DNA of 64,000 bases from Micropterus salmoides (Eukaryota > Chordata > Actinopteri > Centrarchiformes > Centrarchidae): positions 19,514,977-19,578,976 of the forward strand of contig NW_024043372.1 in the NCBI RefSeq assembly GCF_014851395.1, given 5' to 3'. Below, in pieces: positions 25,928 through 38,170 of this stretch. The notes beneath the pieces were generated by a model. That model saw only the letters and a list, made by a program, of their open reading frames with translations. It was not told where the DNA came from and ran no database searches. Both the position numbers and the translations under genes were made by a program. How positions within the stretch are numbered: the stretch's first letter is position 1; each line of letters starts with the position of its first letter.

Positions 25928-26452
25928 AGGTTTATCATTTTGGAATATATGCCTTTTTAGCTTCCTTTCCAAGAATCAGATGAGCAAATCCATGTCGCTC
26001 TCATGTCTGTACAATAAACATAAAGCTACAACAAGCAGACAGTGAGCTCACATTAACATAAAAACTGGAAACAGGGTTAAATAGCTAGCCTAGCCAGCCT
26101 GGGGCTGTCCAAAGGTATTAAAATACACCTACCGGCACTAATTAACACGTTAAATCATGTTTGTTTAAGCCTTGCAAAAACCAATGTTTTACTGTTAGCT
26201 GTAGTTTTGAGGTTATGTGCTGAACTATTTCTTGGTTGGGTGCAGTTACTTCTTTGTTGTCTTGTCACAGCGAGGTAACCAGTGGAGACTCCAGAAAGTT
26301 ATACTTTGGTGTTGGTAGGCGACTTTTGTGACATTTGGCCAGACCCAGGGTAGCTGTTTCTCATCTGCAGTCTTTATGCTGGCTGATAAGAGAGTGGTAT
26401 TGATATTCTCATCTAACTTGAAGTGCTTTTCCCAAAATGTTGAACTATTCCT
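25928..26452. mobile_element. Non-autonomous DNA transposon, TTAA family, copy 3
   Basis: TTAA precedes the left end (25924-25927); the right flank is ATTA, a decayed target. Ends are AGGTTTATCATTTTGGAATAT and, reversed, AGGAATAGTTCAACATTTTGG. Relative to copies 1 and 2, the central GGAGTCTCC...GGTTGCC segment is inverted (at 26267-26297) although the outer parts keep the same orientation. Confidence 0.75.
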
Positions 26453-29400
26453 ATTACCCTATTATCATTCCTGTTATTGTTATCTATTACTATTCTTTGG
26501 CAAATCGCAGATAGGTTTTTAAATATGGTGCACACTTATCCCGATTTGGTCACTCAGGTGGCACAGTCTAATGTATGCCATGTGAATGGAAATTAAACAC
26601 GTTGATAGGGTCGCCACAGGAGGCAGAAACAAATATTTTGTTAGGATAATACATCACCTGGAGAGTGACTGTGAGGTTCTAGTATCTGCTGCATTCAGAG
26701 GCCCACATTAGCAGCCTCACATTGCATAAACCAATAACTCTCACCTCCATGTGTAAACCTTTTTAAAGCAATATTTACAACATCCAAACTATATCTCCAA
26801 ATGAGGTTCATTTATTTTGGATTACTTTAAAGAGTGTTTACTGGGCTTCCTGTCAGAGATGCTGTCATACATGAGAAGATTGTTTACAAGAAGAGAGAAG
26901 GCTTTTCGGAGCTTTTTACGGCATCTGTGAAAACATTTGTCTTTAGATAAAACTATTAATAGTCCTCATTAATACATCTTCCACATCCTCTTAGATAAGT
27001 GAGGAAGTAGGATGCCTTTGGGTGCCTGGTGCAACTGATCTGGAAAGAAAAGTCAGTCTACACTATATAAAGTCAAGTTCAAGCAGTGCCCATATCTTGA
27101 ATATTCCGACATTCCCCCCAAGGAGAGAAAAGAGCAATTTCTCAAAGTGGAGAAGACTTATCCTCACACTTAAAACAGAGCTCATTTATCTCCTGCTATC
27201 AGGACATTCCTCACTGAGGAACAAAAACAAAACAGTCCTAGCAATCCAGAATGAGCTCATATATGGCGAAGCATCATGGGAATTCTCACTTCTTAACAAA
27301 ACCAGGCTCTGAATGTGTGGATCAGGCAGAGTGTCTTGCCAGACTCAAAGCTTTTCCCTCTTTGGGTCACAAATGAGCTACATGGAGAAGTCATCAAACT
27401 CAACACAACATTACCAATAAAACTGATTTATTTCCATGAGCAGGATTCCCATAGGTCACATTTGAGATTTTAAACCCTACCTCGTTGATTGATGTGCCCT
27501 GACATGAGCAATCTCTCGGATTTATTTTGCATTTATCTAATCTTTATAAGGTAACTGTGAACATAGTTCTTCTGTTTGTTTATACCAAGTTGCACTTGGA
27601 GATATGACTCTTCAGAACACCTCTTGTGTCAGTGCCAGTTGGCGCCTCTTGTCTCTCCCCCAGTGCGGGTTATTGGTCCATCATGAGTTAGAATGAGAGC
27701 ATCATTCAGGGAAAAGGGATGAGTAATTGTCAATAGGATCAAGAGTCAAGTTTTTTCAATTACATTTGCCTGCCATTTTCATCCAACCGCAAATGCAGAT
27801 ATGTTTAATCATCCCTATTCATCTGGCGAGATAAGCCAAGCTTGCTCTGACCAGAGAGATATTGATAGGAGGGAGTCAAATGGGTGGTAGCGGGAGGAGG
27901 TACGAGTTCAATCTGAGTAAAGGAGCCTACTACTCTGTCATAGAACATGTGGAGAGATTGCGTTACATGCAGAGATGAGGGGAGCGGCAGAAGTAGCGGT
28001 GTCCTCCTCTTAGAAGTGACCATGTCCTGCTCTCTTTCTTCAGGGCATTCCACAGACACCAGAACCAGGGAGCGGCTCACGTCAGATGATCCTCTTTCTG
28101 CTTCATACAACGCCGACGGGGCTGTCGTCAGAGGGCTTTACCAGCGGTGTCTGTGAAACCTGAGAGCTGGCGGACAGGCTTCACACTTGGGGGGGGGCAA
28201 GAGGTGAGCGCAGGATGGTTCAGTACTGTTGAAGAGGTAATGCAAACCCAAAGTAGTGGGGAAACCGTGGCTTGGTGGCTAGCCACAGGGCTGCCTGAGT
28301 GTGAGGAAAGCCAAACCCGCTGCCTCTAAGAGGATCAGATTTCCTCACAACTTGTTGCCCGATGCTATATAAACTCTGGCATGCGGTGTTGACACCTGAT
28401 CCGGACTAAAAGGGCCGCTGGAGAGATTCTCTGCACCCACCGTGTCCCCTGCTCTTTCAAGTCCACTGCCTCCTTCTCTTGCCCGCACTAACCCCCTGGC
28501 AGGGTCACCCACCATAGGTCCCCCAGTGGACCTCCAACACACAGCTCTCACTCAGGCTCAGTCATCACTGCTCTGCTAATGAGGGTCTCAGGAGACAGTC
28601 TGCCACAACTAAAGGGACACTGTGAGACCAGGGTGTTCCCTTTAGCTACTGTGAAGAGGAAACCTTCCTCCTCGACTTTAATGTGTCCCGGTCAGCTTGC
28701 TTGCCAAAACACTCCAAATGTGAACCCAACGGGCTTACATGCAATCACAAAAACTCTATGTGGCTCTGACATGGAGATTTAAAGGGACTTTACATATCAA
28801 AATCAGTTTACCCATCATGGGGAGTACTACTCAGCCCTTAAAACAGTTTTTAATGTTTTCTGAGCCACTGAGAGGAGTGCTTTAAAGAAATGACTAATGT
28901 TATCTGCTGACTTTGAATTATGACTTTCACAACAGAAAACACTCACTTTGTTAAGTGATAATATTTTGGATTTGTTCCAAACAATAAACTTACACTGACT
29001 GAGTTACTAATGTGGTTGTGCACCCTGATAGTATGACTGATATGAATGTCACAAGTCACAAGAATAATTTGACAACCCTTAGAACAGTGACTGATGGAGG
29101 TTATCTTTATCACCTTGCACATGTACAGTAAATATGTCGCTAGTGCAAACAAGCAGCTGAATTAACCAAAGCCATTAAAAACATCGACCGCCATTACAGC
29201 AATAAACAACTCACGGTTGGCCCTGAATGAAGTAATGAGTGCTACAAGCATCAATTATTCAACTTTATTGAGTATGATATGAGTTTTCTACTCTTCTTAC
29301 ATCAGAAACCTGATGAGCTGGCAGCCTTGTGAGAGGTCCACAGTCGGCCATAAATTTATCATAGCAGAAATCTTGCAGTCGATATCACACATACTTCTGT

Positions 29401-32400
29401 GAAGATCAAGCTAATGCACATGGCTGACTGAGTGTTGTTGTGCTTGGAGAGCAAACAACACAAGTGATTGTTTGTTGGACCGGGAATGCGAGATTGGGTA
29501 AGAAGTGGAAACAGAGGAATGAGAAATAGTTTCATCCTGAAATGAATCTAGCACTGCCTGACTCTACATACAAAGAAGACTAAGAATACTAAAGATTAAA
29601 AACAGAGACAATATGGATGTGAAATACATGTTGCAAAATAACTCGTCCGATGAAACACAACATCTCAAGTGATTCTCCTCCAATTGTGCATTTGCAACTT
29701 TACTTTTGAACCACACTGCTGTAGTCTGCATAGGCCTCCAGTTGTTGTGTCAGTGTCAGCTTGAACAATCCTGCATGTGACCTCCGAGATGCTGTAGGCT
29801 CTTTGGAGAGTCACTTCAGATGAGGATTAGGACTGGGTGTAGAAGAAGAATTCAGCAACAGGAGACAGCTCTTTTTGTTTCAGTGAACAGGAAAACTGAA
29901 AACAGCCACATATTTCTGCAAAAGCTGCAAAGAAGTGGAGAAAAGTAAAAAAAAAAAGAGATTAAAACACGAGGGCACCTCTTTCTTCACTCAGGATGTT
30001 GTTTATATTGTTGACAGGCCTTTTAACCTCCCTAAGCTCATTCTGTAAGGTCTCTTTGGGAGCTCACTTCAGGTTTGTAGCCTGTGTAGCCTCCATTCAG
30101 CCTGTATCCAGTCAAGCACTTGCATTATTTATGAGCACTGCGGCTGTTATTCTGACTCCCTTACTGAGATTGTTGATACCTCATCATGGAACAAAAATAA
30201 TGAGGGGACAATAAATTTAAGTGCTGTCAACAACCACTTGAGGGAACAACATGTCAGGTTTCTCTCCCCCAGATCCTGATGACATCAGATCAGATTCTTC
30301 CCCGAGTGTGATATGTTTTCCTTTTGGACAGGTCCGATGGATTGGCCTCAAGGCCCATTTTACACTGGATTAGTTTCCATTTCAAATCTCAGCCCAACCC
30401 CCACCTCTTATACTGGAGACATGAAATGGTTAAATCCTCAGAAAGTCTTTTTCAACTTTTGTCATGTGTCTAAAAACAATATGACAGAAGTTTGCTGTTT
30501 GAGGCATAAAATATGTTGGGTTAAGCCAACAACAGACTCTAATCCAATTGTTTGAAATGGATAAAAAAAAAAGGTATTTTAAATCACTGACAGTGTTGGA
30601 TAAACTGGCAAAAGATGCAATCTCATGCTAAGGCTTCATCGCTACATGTAAAAACAATACTCAAAAGACCACCAACATACAGAACAGTACATTCCTCTCT
30701 TCTCTCTCCTCTCACACAGTATACACCCATGTAAACAAATATGTTCATGCATACGGCTAAAAATGCACACATTGCAAAACATTAGAACGTATACACACAA
30801 AAGCACACACCTGCCTCAGCGTGCAGACAGACCATTTCTCGTAAGGGAAGTGTTTTAAGTAGACAGCTGTACATGTATAAGCCATGAGCCCCTCCTCAGC
30901 GAGTGTACTTCCAGATGTGAACACAAATAAGTCACTCAGAGCAGCCTCACTCTGCATCTCCACATGCACGCACGGAACAAAATTTGTTTCTGGGGGAAAT
31001 CATAACAGGAAAGGAACAAAGGGGAGCCGGCTATCCGGGCCGAGGGAAAGTTCCAGCACATCTCAGACTCTGGACAGACACCTCATTACCGTCTGTCCAC
31101 GTAGCATCTGTAAATGACAGGGGATCATTACACTCAACCAGTCATCTGACCGCATGTTAGTGGCAATGACATTTCTGCAATACCATGTATGTTGAAATTC
31201 ATGACAGTACTGCGTATACTCATGGCTACTTCATAGGGTTGCTACAAATCTTGCACCAACGTCTTATAATCTTATTCTGTTATCAATTAGCTCTTTGTCC
31301 TGTTGCTGAATCAGTATTAACTCTTGTCCTGTAACACCTCATCACAATAAACTTCCAGTCACACCACATTAGCCGTACCTAAATGAGGCCAGTTTTGGGA
31401 GTAAAACCACTCCTGCTCTGACCCTTTACCTCCAGTTCATGCATCCCTCACATTCCGTCACTTTTTTGCAGTGCATGCTAACAGACCACAAAGTGATATA
31501 AAACACTCAACAGGGAGGTAGATGCAGCTGGTAGGTGGTGGATGTGTTTCTCACTTCAGACGTGATTATCTGCATCACTGATAACATGTTCAAGATGGTT
31601 ATAACAAATATAGATTTTATTCTTTCATATGGCTTGCCTAAATACAATTTAAATCTCTTCTGTTCAATTAGCAGCAGAACTCCCGTCAGTCAGTCATTGC
31701 AAACTCAAGCTGTGCAGCCAAATATTGTTCAAACCTACAGATTTGTAACTTAAATTCTAGTGGTGATCCAACAGTTTCCAAAGATAAAAATTATTTTGGG
31801 GAAATCTGTATAAAATTATGCACAAGATAACTGCAGTATTTCCATTTGATGCAGGCACAGCTATAAAAACATGGAGTCTTTCTCCCTTAGTGAAAACAAG
31901 ATATAGCTTCAATAAAAAGCTGCCCCACTTGACACATGATACTGTCAGAATAAGATGTTTCTGGCCTTAAAGTTACTTCAGTGGAAACAAAATTGGAAAA
32001 CTGTAAGTTAAGGGGTTCATTTAAATCTATTAACTGTCTGTAAACTGGAACTCTTCAGCAGTTTATTGTCTTTTGGCTCAGTGGAAACTACCCCTGTTGT
32101 ATTTTCATCAGCATCAGTCTCAAGGAAGTAATAATTGAGTGGGCTCATTTCTCATTAACAGTAGCTTTGCTCTGGGGCTGTTCTTGATGCTGCCTGCAGG
32201 GGCTTGGTAACAAGCATGAAGACTCTCTTGGTCCGGCTCTCCTGCAGAGTGGCATGTGGATGACTTTGCCACAAAACCCAGGGGGTCCTGCTGGCCAGCC
32301 TAGCTTCATTAGCTGGGTTAACCTTCAAAATGTACTGCTGCCTCCTGCTCTGCCCTCGGGTCTGTTATGGCTAAGAGGAAGTTGGAGAAAGACTTGTGTC

Positions 32401-32633
32401 AAATATACTGTCAACACGCTAAACAGGAACAGCTTGGACACAACCAATTGGCAGACAAGAATCCCACTGGGCAGAGAAAACTTTGCTAAACGCTACAGGA
32501 AGTTAAGTGCCTGCTTTTCAAATACAACTACCTCCTGTCTGCAAGAAAATGTCTTAGTTTCAAACTTTTATTTGATAACATGTAATCAGGGAATGACAAC
32601 TGAATGAGGATTCAACTTCCCAGCAGGAGAACT
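26453..32633. other. Intergenic; GC-richer patch at 27.9-28.6 kb, otherwise nothing recognised
   Basis: No exon I can defend. Positions 27930-28560 are richer in GC and CpG than the rest of the desert, include pyrimidine-rich acceptor-like sites, a plus-strand frame running to a stop at 28156, and a TATATAAA box near 28367. This might be an exon or promoter of an unrecognised transcript. The remaining DNA shows only short A runs. Confidence 0.45.
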
Positions 32634-33113
32634 CCTCATTTCCAATACATGATATGGAATGGCTTGAAAGTTGTGAATAGTACCAGGTACTTTTTTTGGT
32701 ATCACCTTGGTCGAGATACTACAAGGTGCAAACACTGATAGGTCAGAGAGAATCATCACTAGAATTGTCACTTGTGGGACATGGAACATCCTGCACAAAC
32801 CCACCAAAAGCGACAACAATTTTTTTAATGACTCGACCCAGAGTTTGAAAATTGGCAGCACGCAAAACCATGCCGTGGACAACTGACAGTGTGCAGATGT
32901 TCCTCTGTTTGGTTGCAGATGAAAGGATCCAGCGAGTGTGTTGCGTTGAAGATGATGTCATGGCAGGTTCACTCAGTGTTGCTGTGATGATCAGCTTAGA
33001 ATCCCGTCTACAATGAGGGGGTACTATGTGCAGTGGAAACCTCAATAGAGAAAAGTACCTGGTACCAAAGCAAATCAAGTTGAGCCGAGCTGTACCATGC
33101 AGTGGAAATGAGG
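32634..33113. mobile_element. Inverted-repeat DNA element (MITE-like)
   Basis: Left end CCTCATTTCCAATACATG and reverse complement of right end CCTCATTTCCACTGCATGG; a second inverted pair GTACCAGGTACTTTT lies about 50 bp inside each end. The 480-bp element contains most of a 161-codon minus-strand frame (32743-33228), which starts outside the element and resembles no transposase domain. I associate this pattern with a dispersed teleost family but cannot name its superfamily; the target duplication is not clear. Confidence 0.65.
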
Positions 33114-36100
33114 CTTTAGCTGTGGCCATAAAGTAGCCTAACCTCACTACTGAGTGAGTGGCAGTGTTTATGGGACATGTCTGTAAGGTAATGTACCAGC
33201 AGTCTCTGATCATGGTTTCATGATGCAATTTTTGGATTAGCAGTCACTGGATCCACTGGAAGACCATTTGCAATGTGGCATGGATGATATCACCACATGA
33301 AAGAAGAAAATAGCTGTCCTATATGTATTAAGTGTACTCAGTAATCACGATGCCCTCCCTCCATCTTGTACTGGTTTACCTTCCTCTGTAGACCAGACTC
33401 TCACTCTGAAATATGGGAAGTATTACATGACCTGAAACTAACTCAAAGAAGCTGTGGAATTTGTCAAAATGGATATGTGTTGATGTCAGATGATAGGGGC
33501 TGGTCTGAATCAGTCTAATGGAGTCTAAATTCATTAAATAGAAAGAAGTCCAGCACTGAATAAAAGTCTGTCTTATCTCATCACCTAATGCTGTAACTCA
33601 CATATATTCAAGGTCCCTCTTTTATTAATGTCCACACTTCTTTCATGTTAAAACTATGTCTTTGACTTTATGTTCAGTCTGCACTCATCTGGACGAACTT
33701 AAATCGAAAATTAAGTGAGATCTAAGGTGATGTTGGCTCACCCAGGTGTCACACATTTGTTTCCTGAATTTCCTCTGCAGATCACCCTTGTGCTCCGTGT
33801 GAGGCTGTCCCTCCCACTAGCTGAAGGCCTGATGAGGTCCAGATGTGGTCCAGATGAGGCCCCTGTCTGATGGAGGGACCTGAGAGGAGCTGTATACTCC
33901 GGGGTCTCATCAAACTGCCATAGGTTCTGCTCAGATTGATTTCTGACATGGAGGTGCATGTTCTACCACAGGTTCTGTGCTTTTATGGCTTTCATGTTGT
34001 TATAATGGGACTTGTTGTACAAAGACAGTATAGTAATGCATAATATACTCAGTTCATTCAGTTTGACCCGTGAATTATCATGAAATGCTCTTATAAATTC
34101 TCTCTCTTTCTTGATATCGTGACTCTTCCTACACATAATCGGCCAGTCTGACTTATGTGGTGATTTATGTTTCAGTTTGTTGCTTCAATACAAAATAAAC
34201 CAGAATTATCAAATCAAATTACTCAAATGACATACAGATTTGTCAAACGTTTGCCAGCAGTTTAGTTATAGATTCTGTGTGTTGCTAATGTCAGAACCAT
34301 TTTTTGTAATATATTACTGTGAAGCATGTGAACTGTACAGCATATTCAGAAATGCTGCTTAATACCTCATTTATTTTGTTGCTTATTTGGAATTTATAAT
34401 TTAGATTGATATAATTTGAAAGAATTAGCGTATGTATTGTAAGTGCAGCCTGTCTAGCTGGTTTGTTAATATGCTAGCAGTGTTAGCTTTGAAGCCTGTC
34501 AGACACAGACTACAGCAGTGTCATATACCCAATAATGATGTTTTGTCATTTGTATATGAGGACCAGTTAAGATGTTAGCACGTGTAAACTGTGACAATGG
34601 TACAGTGCAGGCAAATCTTGTTTCAAGCAGGGAGGGCTCCCCATGGCAACAGCTGCACGACGTCAGATGTTGAGCAGAGATGGGACAGATGTGGTGATTT
34701 GAAGTATGCAGGAGATTAAGCCTGTAGTCTACAGAGAAATCAGAAGTGTTAAGCGAGTGTACAGCGGTATGGTGATATAATTTAGCCGCTTTATTTTTTT
34801 AGCTTGATAGATAGATAGAGTATATGAAAAAGGAAAACAGGTTCAGAGAATATATATAAATGGAAAGTGTTAACAGTTTCAGACAATGCATGCTTTTTTT
34901 AATATGGGATTCAGTTACTTTACATGTTTGGCAAAGGTTTGGTTTGCCTCATTAACAACCTGGGACATTCGTTATGCTTCTTATCAGTCAGTAAAACTTT
35001 ACAGGAAATAATCATATATCTTTTTTGTTTCTTTTGTATCAGCACAGGTCAGAGGTTGATGTGTGTCGGGCATACCTAAAGTTCACTGACGGGTCATGTG
35101 AATTCTCGTAGGGTCAGGCCTCAGCATCCTTGGGAAGCTCCATGGACAGTCTATTGAACAGGATTAGAGATATTCCTCATTGCTCATAATTCCTGTGTGC
35201 TGATTACATGTCTCAAGATATTGCGTCAGTGAATTGGATCCCTTGGCAATACGACATTTTACAGACCTGAGGATTATCCAATGCAGCAGGGAGAAATGCA
35301 GCCTGATTTATCCAATTATCTTTTCTGAAATGTTTCTCATACGCCTCAGGTTAAAGCAGAGGGACAAAGAAACTGTTGCAGCCCTGTAAAACAAAAAGAT
35401 ATTACAGTGATATCTAACCTTTACAGATTTTTATGTTTTTATTTTACCCAGGTTTTGAAATATCTAATTTCTGCTGCCACCCCGAAAATTGAGCTAAATG
35501 GAATTTCATTTATGGTGCTTAAACCATTGAAAAATTACATTTGAAAAACCTAACTGTGTGTCTTTCCAAAAACAATGTGCTAGTTACTCAGAATGAACCA
35601 CAGACCACACTAAGTTTTCTTTGGAACTACCTTCTACTGAGAAAAATGTCCCAATGAAAACTATAGGCTGTTGTTTCACATTAAACTGTACAGCGCACAA
35701 TCATGTATTTTGCCTTTACAGGGAGATTATAAATGCTGTCCAAAGCTTATCTTCCTTGTCTCCTTATAGTACACCCAAGCGTAGCTCACACACAGATGAG
35801 GGGTTTTATTTTGTGCACAGAAATGTCCTGAAAAGAACTCTTAGTAAGCCTATTACAACCAATAACATTGCTGCAATAAAAATAAAAGTGAAGTAAAATG
35901 TAAAGAAAAATAGTACCCTATAGAAATGTGACCCAAGCAAATGTGAGGAGAAAAGGCTTTACATATTTCCTGTGTCCATGACCCCTTTAGTCCCTGTTTT
36001 AGGTGAATGCATGTGGAGATGTTTTGGCCTTACATTATTGTGTTTGGCACCCGATGCTCAGAGCACCAGAAACTTAATCCCGTGTTGCTCTTTAACTTGA

Positions 36101-37616
36101 CCTGAAAATTACCTATTTCCTTTAGGGCAAAAAAATTGTATGAGCCATTGTATTAACAGCTTGCAGCAGCTCAATTTATGGGAATAATTAATTTAACTAT
36201 ACAGCTACTATATTCATCACATACATATTTCACAATGCCTCAAAGCGGGTCAGATAACTGTTTTTTCACTTCTCAGTAAGAGGCTCTGAAATCGCATCAT
36301 GGTATAATGCAGTCCACCTTCATCGGCACTGTCTCCAATATCAAAGCTTGTATTGTGACTGAACATCCACAGAAACCAGGTAGCAGAGGAGGAGAGAGAC
36401 ATAAAGTACTGATAATTAATGGCTGTCACAGGATACAGAGTGGATGCAGAACGATTACAGATGACATATAAATTGCTGTGTAATTTCAGATGCTATGGGC
36501 GCTTTCTGTTGGAGCAGGTCTCCTCTTGTACTGCCTGACAGATGATATTCAGATGGAAGTCGAGGCCAGAGGGATAACATGCCATTGTTGAACCATTTGA
36601 TATGCCAAGGACATATAATGGTCCCGGCCACATGCAGAACAGCAGATCAAACACCTTCTAGGATTTCAGGAGAACGCAGTGTAACACAAAACAAGCTCTT
36701 AGAGAGACCCACATCAGTGTACTCTTGTCATTATAATCATTGTAGGCTAGTACAGTATCAGGTCTTAGAAATATTCTCAGATGCATTAAACTGTCGGCAT
36801 ATTTCATGATGACAGTTGATTGTTGATTTTGCGTGTCGAACACATAAAGAGAAACAACATTTATTTAGATTTATGAAAGTGCTTTCCACTGACTGTGACG
36901 TTAAGAACCTTTGGAAAGTTTGTGGGCATCCATGGTCACTGATTAGTCAAATATGCCCACACACTGTCTGCTAGAGGGCCTCATCAAGTTTCCTTGTTTG
37001 ATTTATGCCTAAACAGCTGCAGCGGTGGCATGCATGCCAGCCAGGCCTGATACAACTGCAACATAAAGGTGGCTGTGTTTTCTGACTCTGTAACACAATC
37101 TCCTCTCTCCCTCCACTTCACTCTACTCCACTCCAGATACAGTTTGATGATCTATGAAGGTGATTATGTTCATGTCAAAGGAGATGATCCAAGCACAGAA
37201 AACTGATGATCTCTGTGTTCCTGGATCGTGAGCCTCATTAGCCAGCTAACAGCACATCATGACGATCATAACGATTTGATCAATGATAAGAGAAATCTAA
37301 TCGCATGCTAAACAGAATCGAAAAATGAGAGTGGTGGCTGTGAGAAAGATCACATGTGATGTAACCCTAATGTAAACTGCAAGACAATGTAGGTCACATG
37401 GGAAAAATATAGAGCCAGAGCGAGAATATCATAGAATTAACACATACTATGTACATATTTAGCTATATACTGTATGTATCAGTACATCTAAGTACTACTG
37501 GGTCAATATAGCAACTATCAATAAACTTCACTAATAGAAAAGAAATGTCATCTTATGAAATAAAACTAAACTTTTCAGTCTTATTTCCAGCCTTATTTCC
37601 AGAATAACTTAAAAAG
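33114..37616. other. Intergenic, no gene recognised
   Basis: No supported exon. Positions 33770-33960 form a GC-richer patch after an acceptor-like TTTCCTCTGCAG, but the frames after it close quickly. A short GATA run lies at 34805-34819. Positions 36410-36570 and 37240-37330 are non-repetitive with TGGCTGTCA- and TGATCAATGATAA-like words: candidate regulatory blocks only. Confidence 0.5.
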
Positions 37617-38170
37617 TCTACAGCCATGCTATCAGCTCAGTGAGGCTGTATTTGACAGAAAGGCTAACTTCAACATGCTAACATGCTCACTTGACAATGT
37701 TAACATGTTAATGTATGATGGTTATGTTGTCCATGACCACCATCTTGGTTTTAATGTGTTAGCATGCTAATATTTGTTAATTAGCACTAAACACAAAGTA
37801 CAGCCTAGACTGATGGCACTCTTTTACACATATTTGGTCATGTGGCAAATTTAATTTTTGACCTGATGATGGTGCTAGATGAAAAGTAATTGATTCACCA
37901 AAGTTATTAAAACGCATCCTGAAGGAGATGTGAACGTGAACATCCAAACTTTCATGGCAATTCATCCAATAGATGTTGAGATATTTCACTCATAACCACA
38001 AATGTGAAGCTCATGGTTGTTGCAACAGGAAAAGTCCAAGGATTACCAAAGGTATATGGATTCATTCTCTGGGCAGCATGGATATCTGCAATCCATCAAA
38101 CAGTCGCTGAGCTTTTTCAGCCTAAAGTCTGGACCAAAGTGGTGGACCAACAGGCCGACATGTTCATTAC
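37617..38170 (+). repeat. Dispersed repeat with GATGATGGYGCTAG modules, copy A
   Basis: Contains, in order, GTGAGGCTGTA, AACATGCTAACATGCTCAC, TTAGCACTAAACACAAAGTA, TTTGACCTGATGATGGTGCT, GAGATATTTCACTCATAACC and GTCTGGACCAAAGTGGTGGA. The same order appears at 54688-55060 in an rbm6 intron. These phrases belong to a dispersed fish repeat family built of diverged internal modules. No inverted ends or coding capacity are visible; the mobilisation mechanism is unknown. Confidence 0.6.

Noticed and set aside
32743..33228. 161-codon minus-strand open frame
   Set aside because: Most of it lies inside an inverted-repeat element (32634-33113) and it starts outside that element; no transposase motif and low-complexity composition.
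33738..33959. Coding exon after TTTCCTCTGCAG
   Set aside because: Frames downstream reach a stop quickly on the plus strand and the minus-strand frame resembles nothing known; composition alone is not enough.
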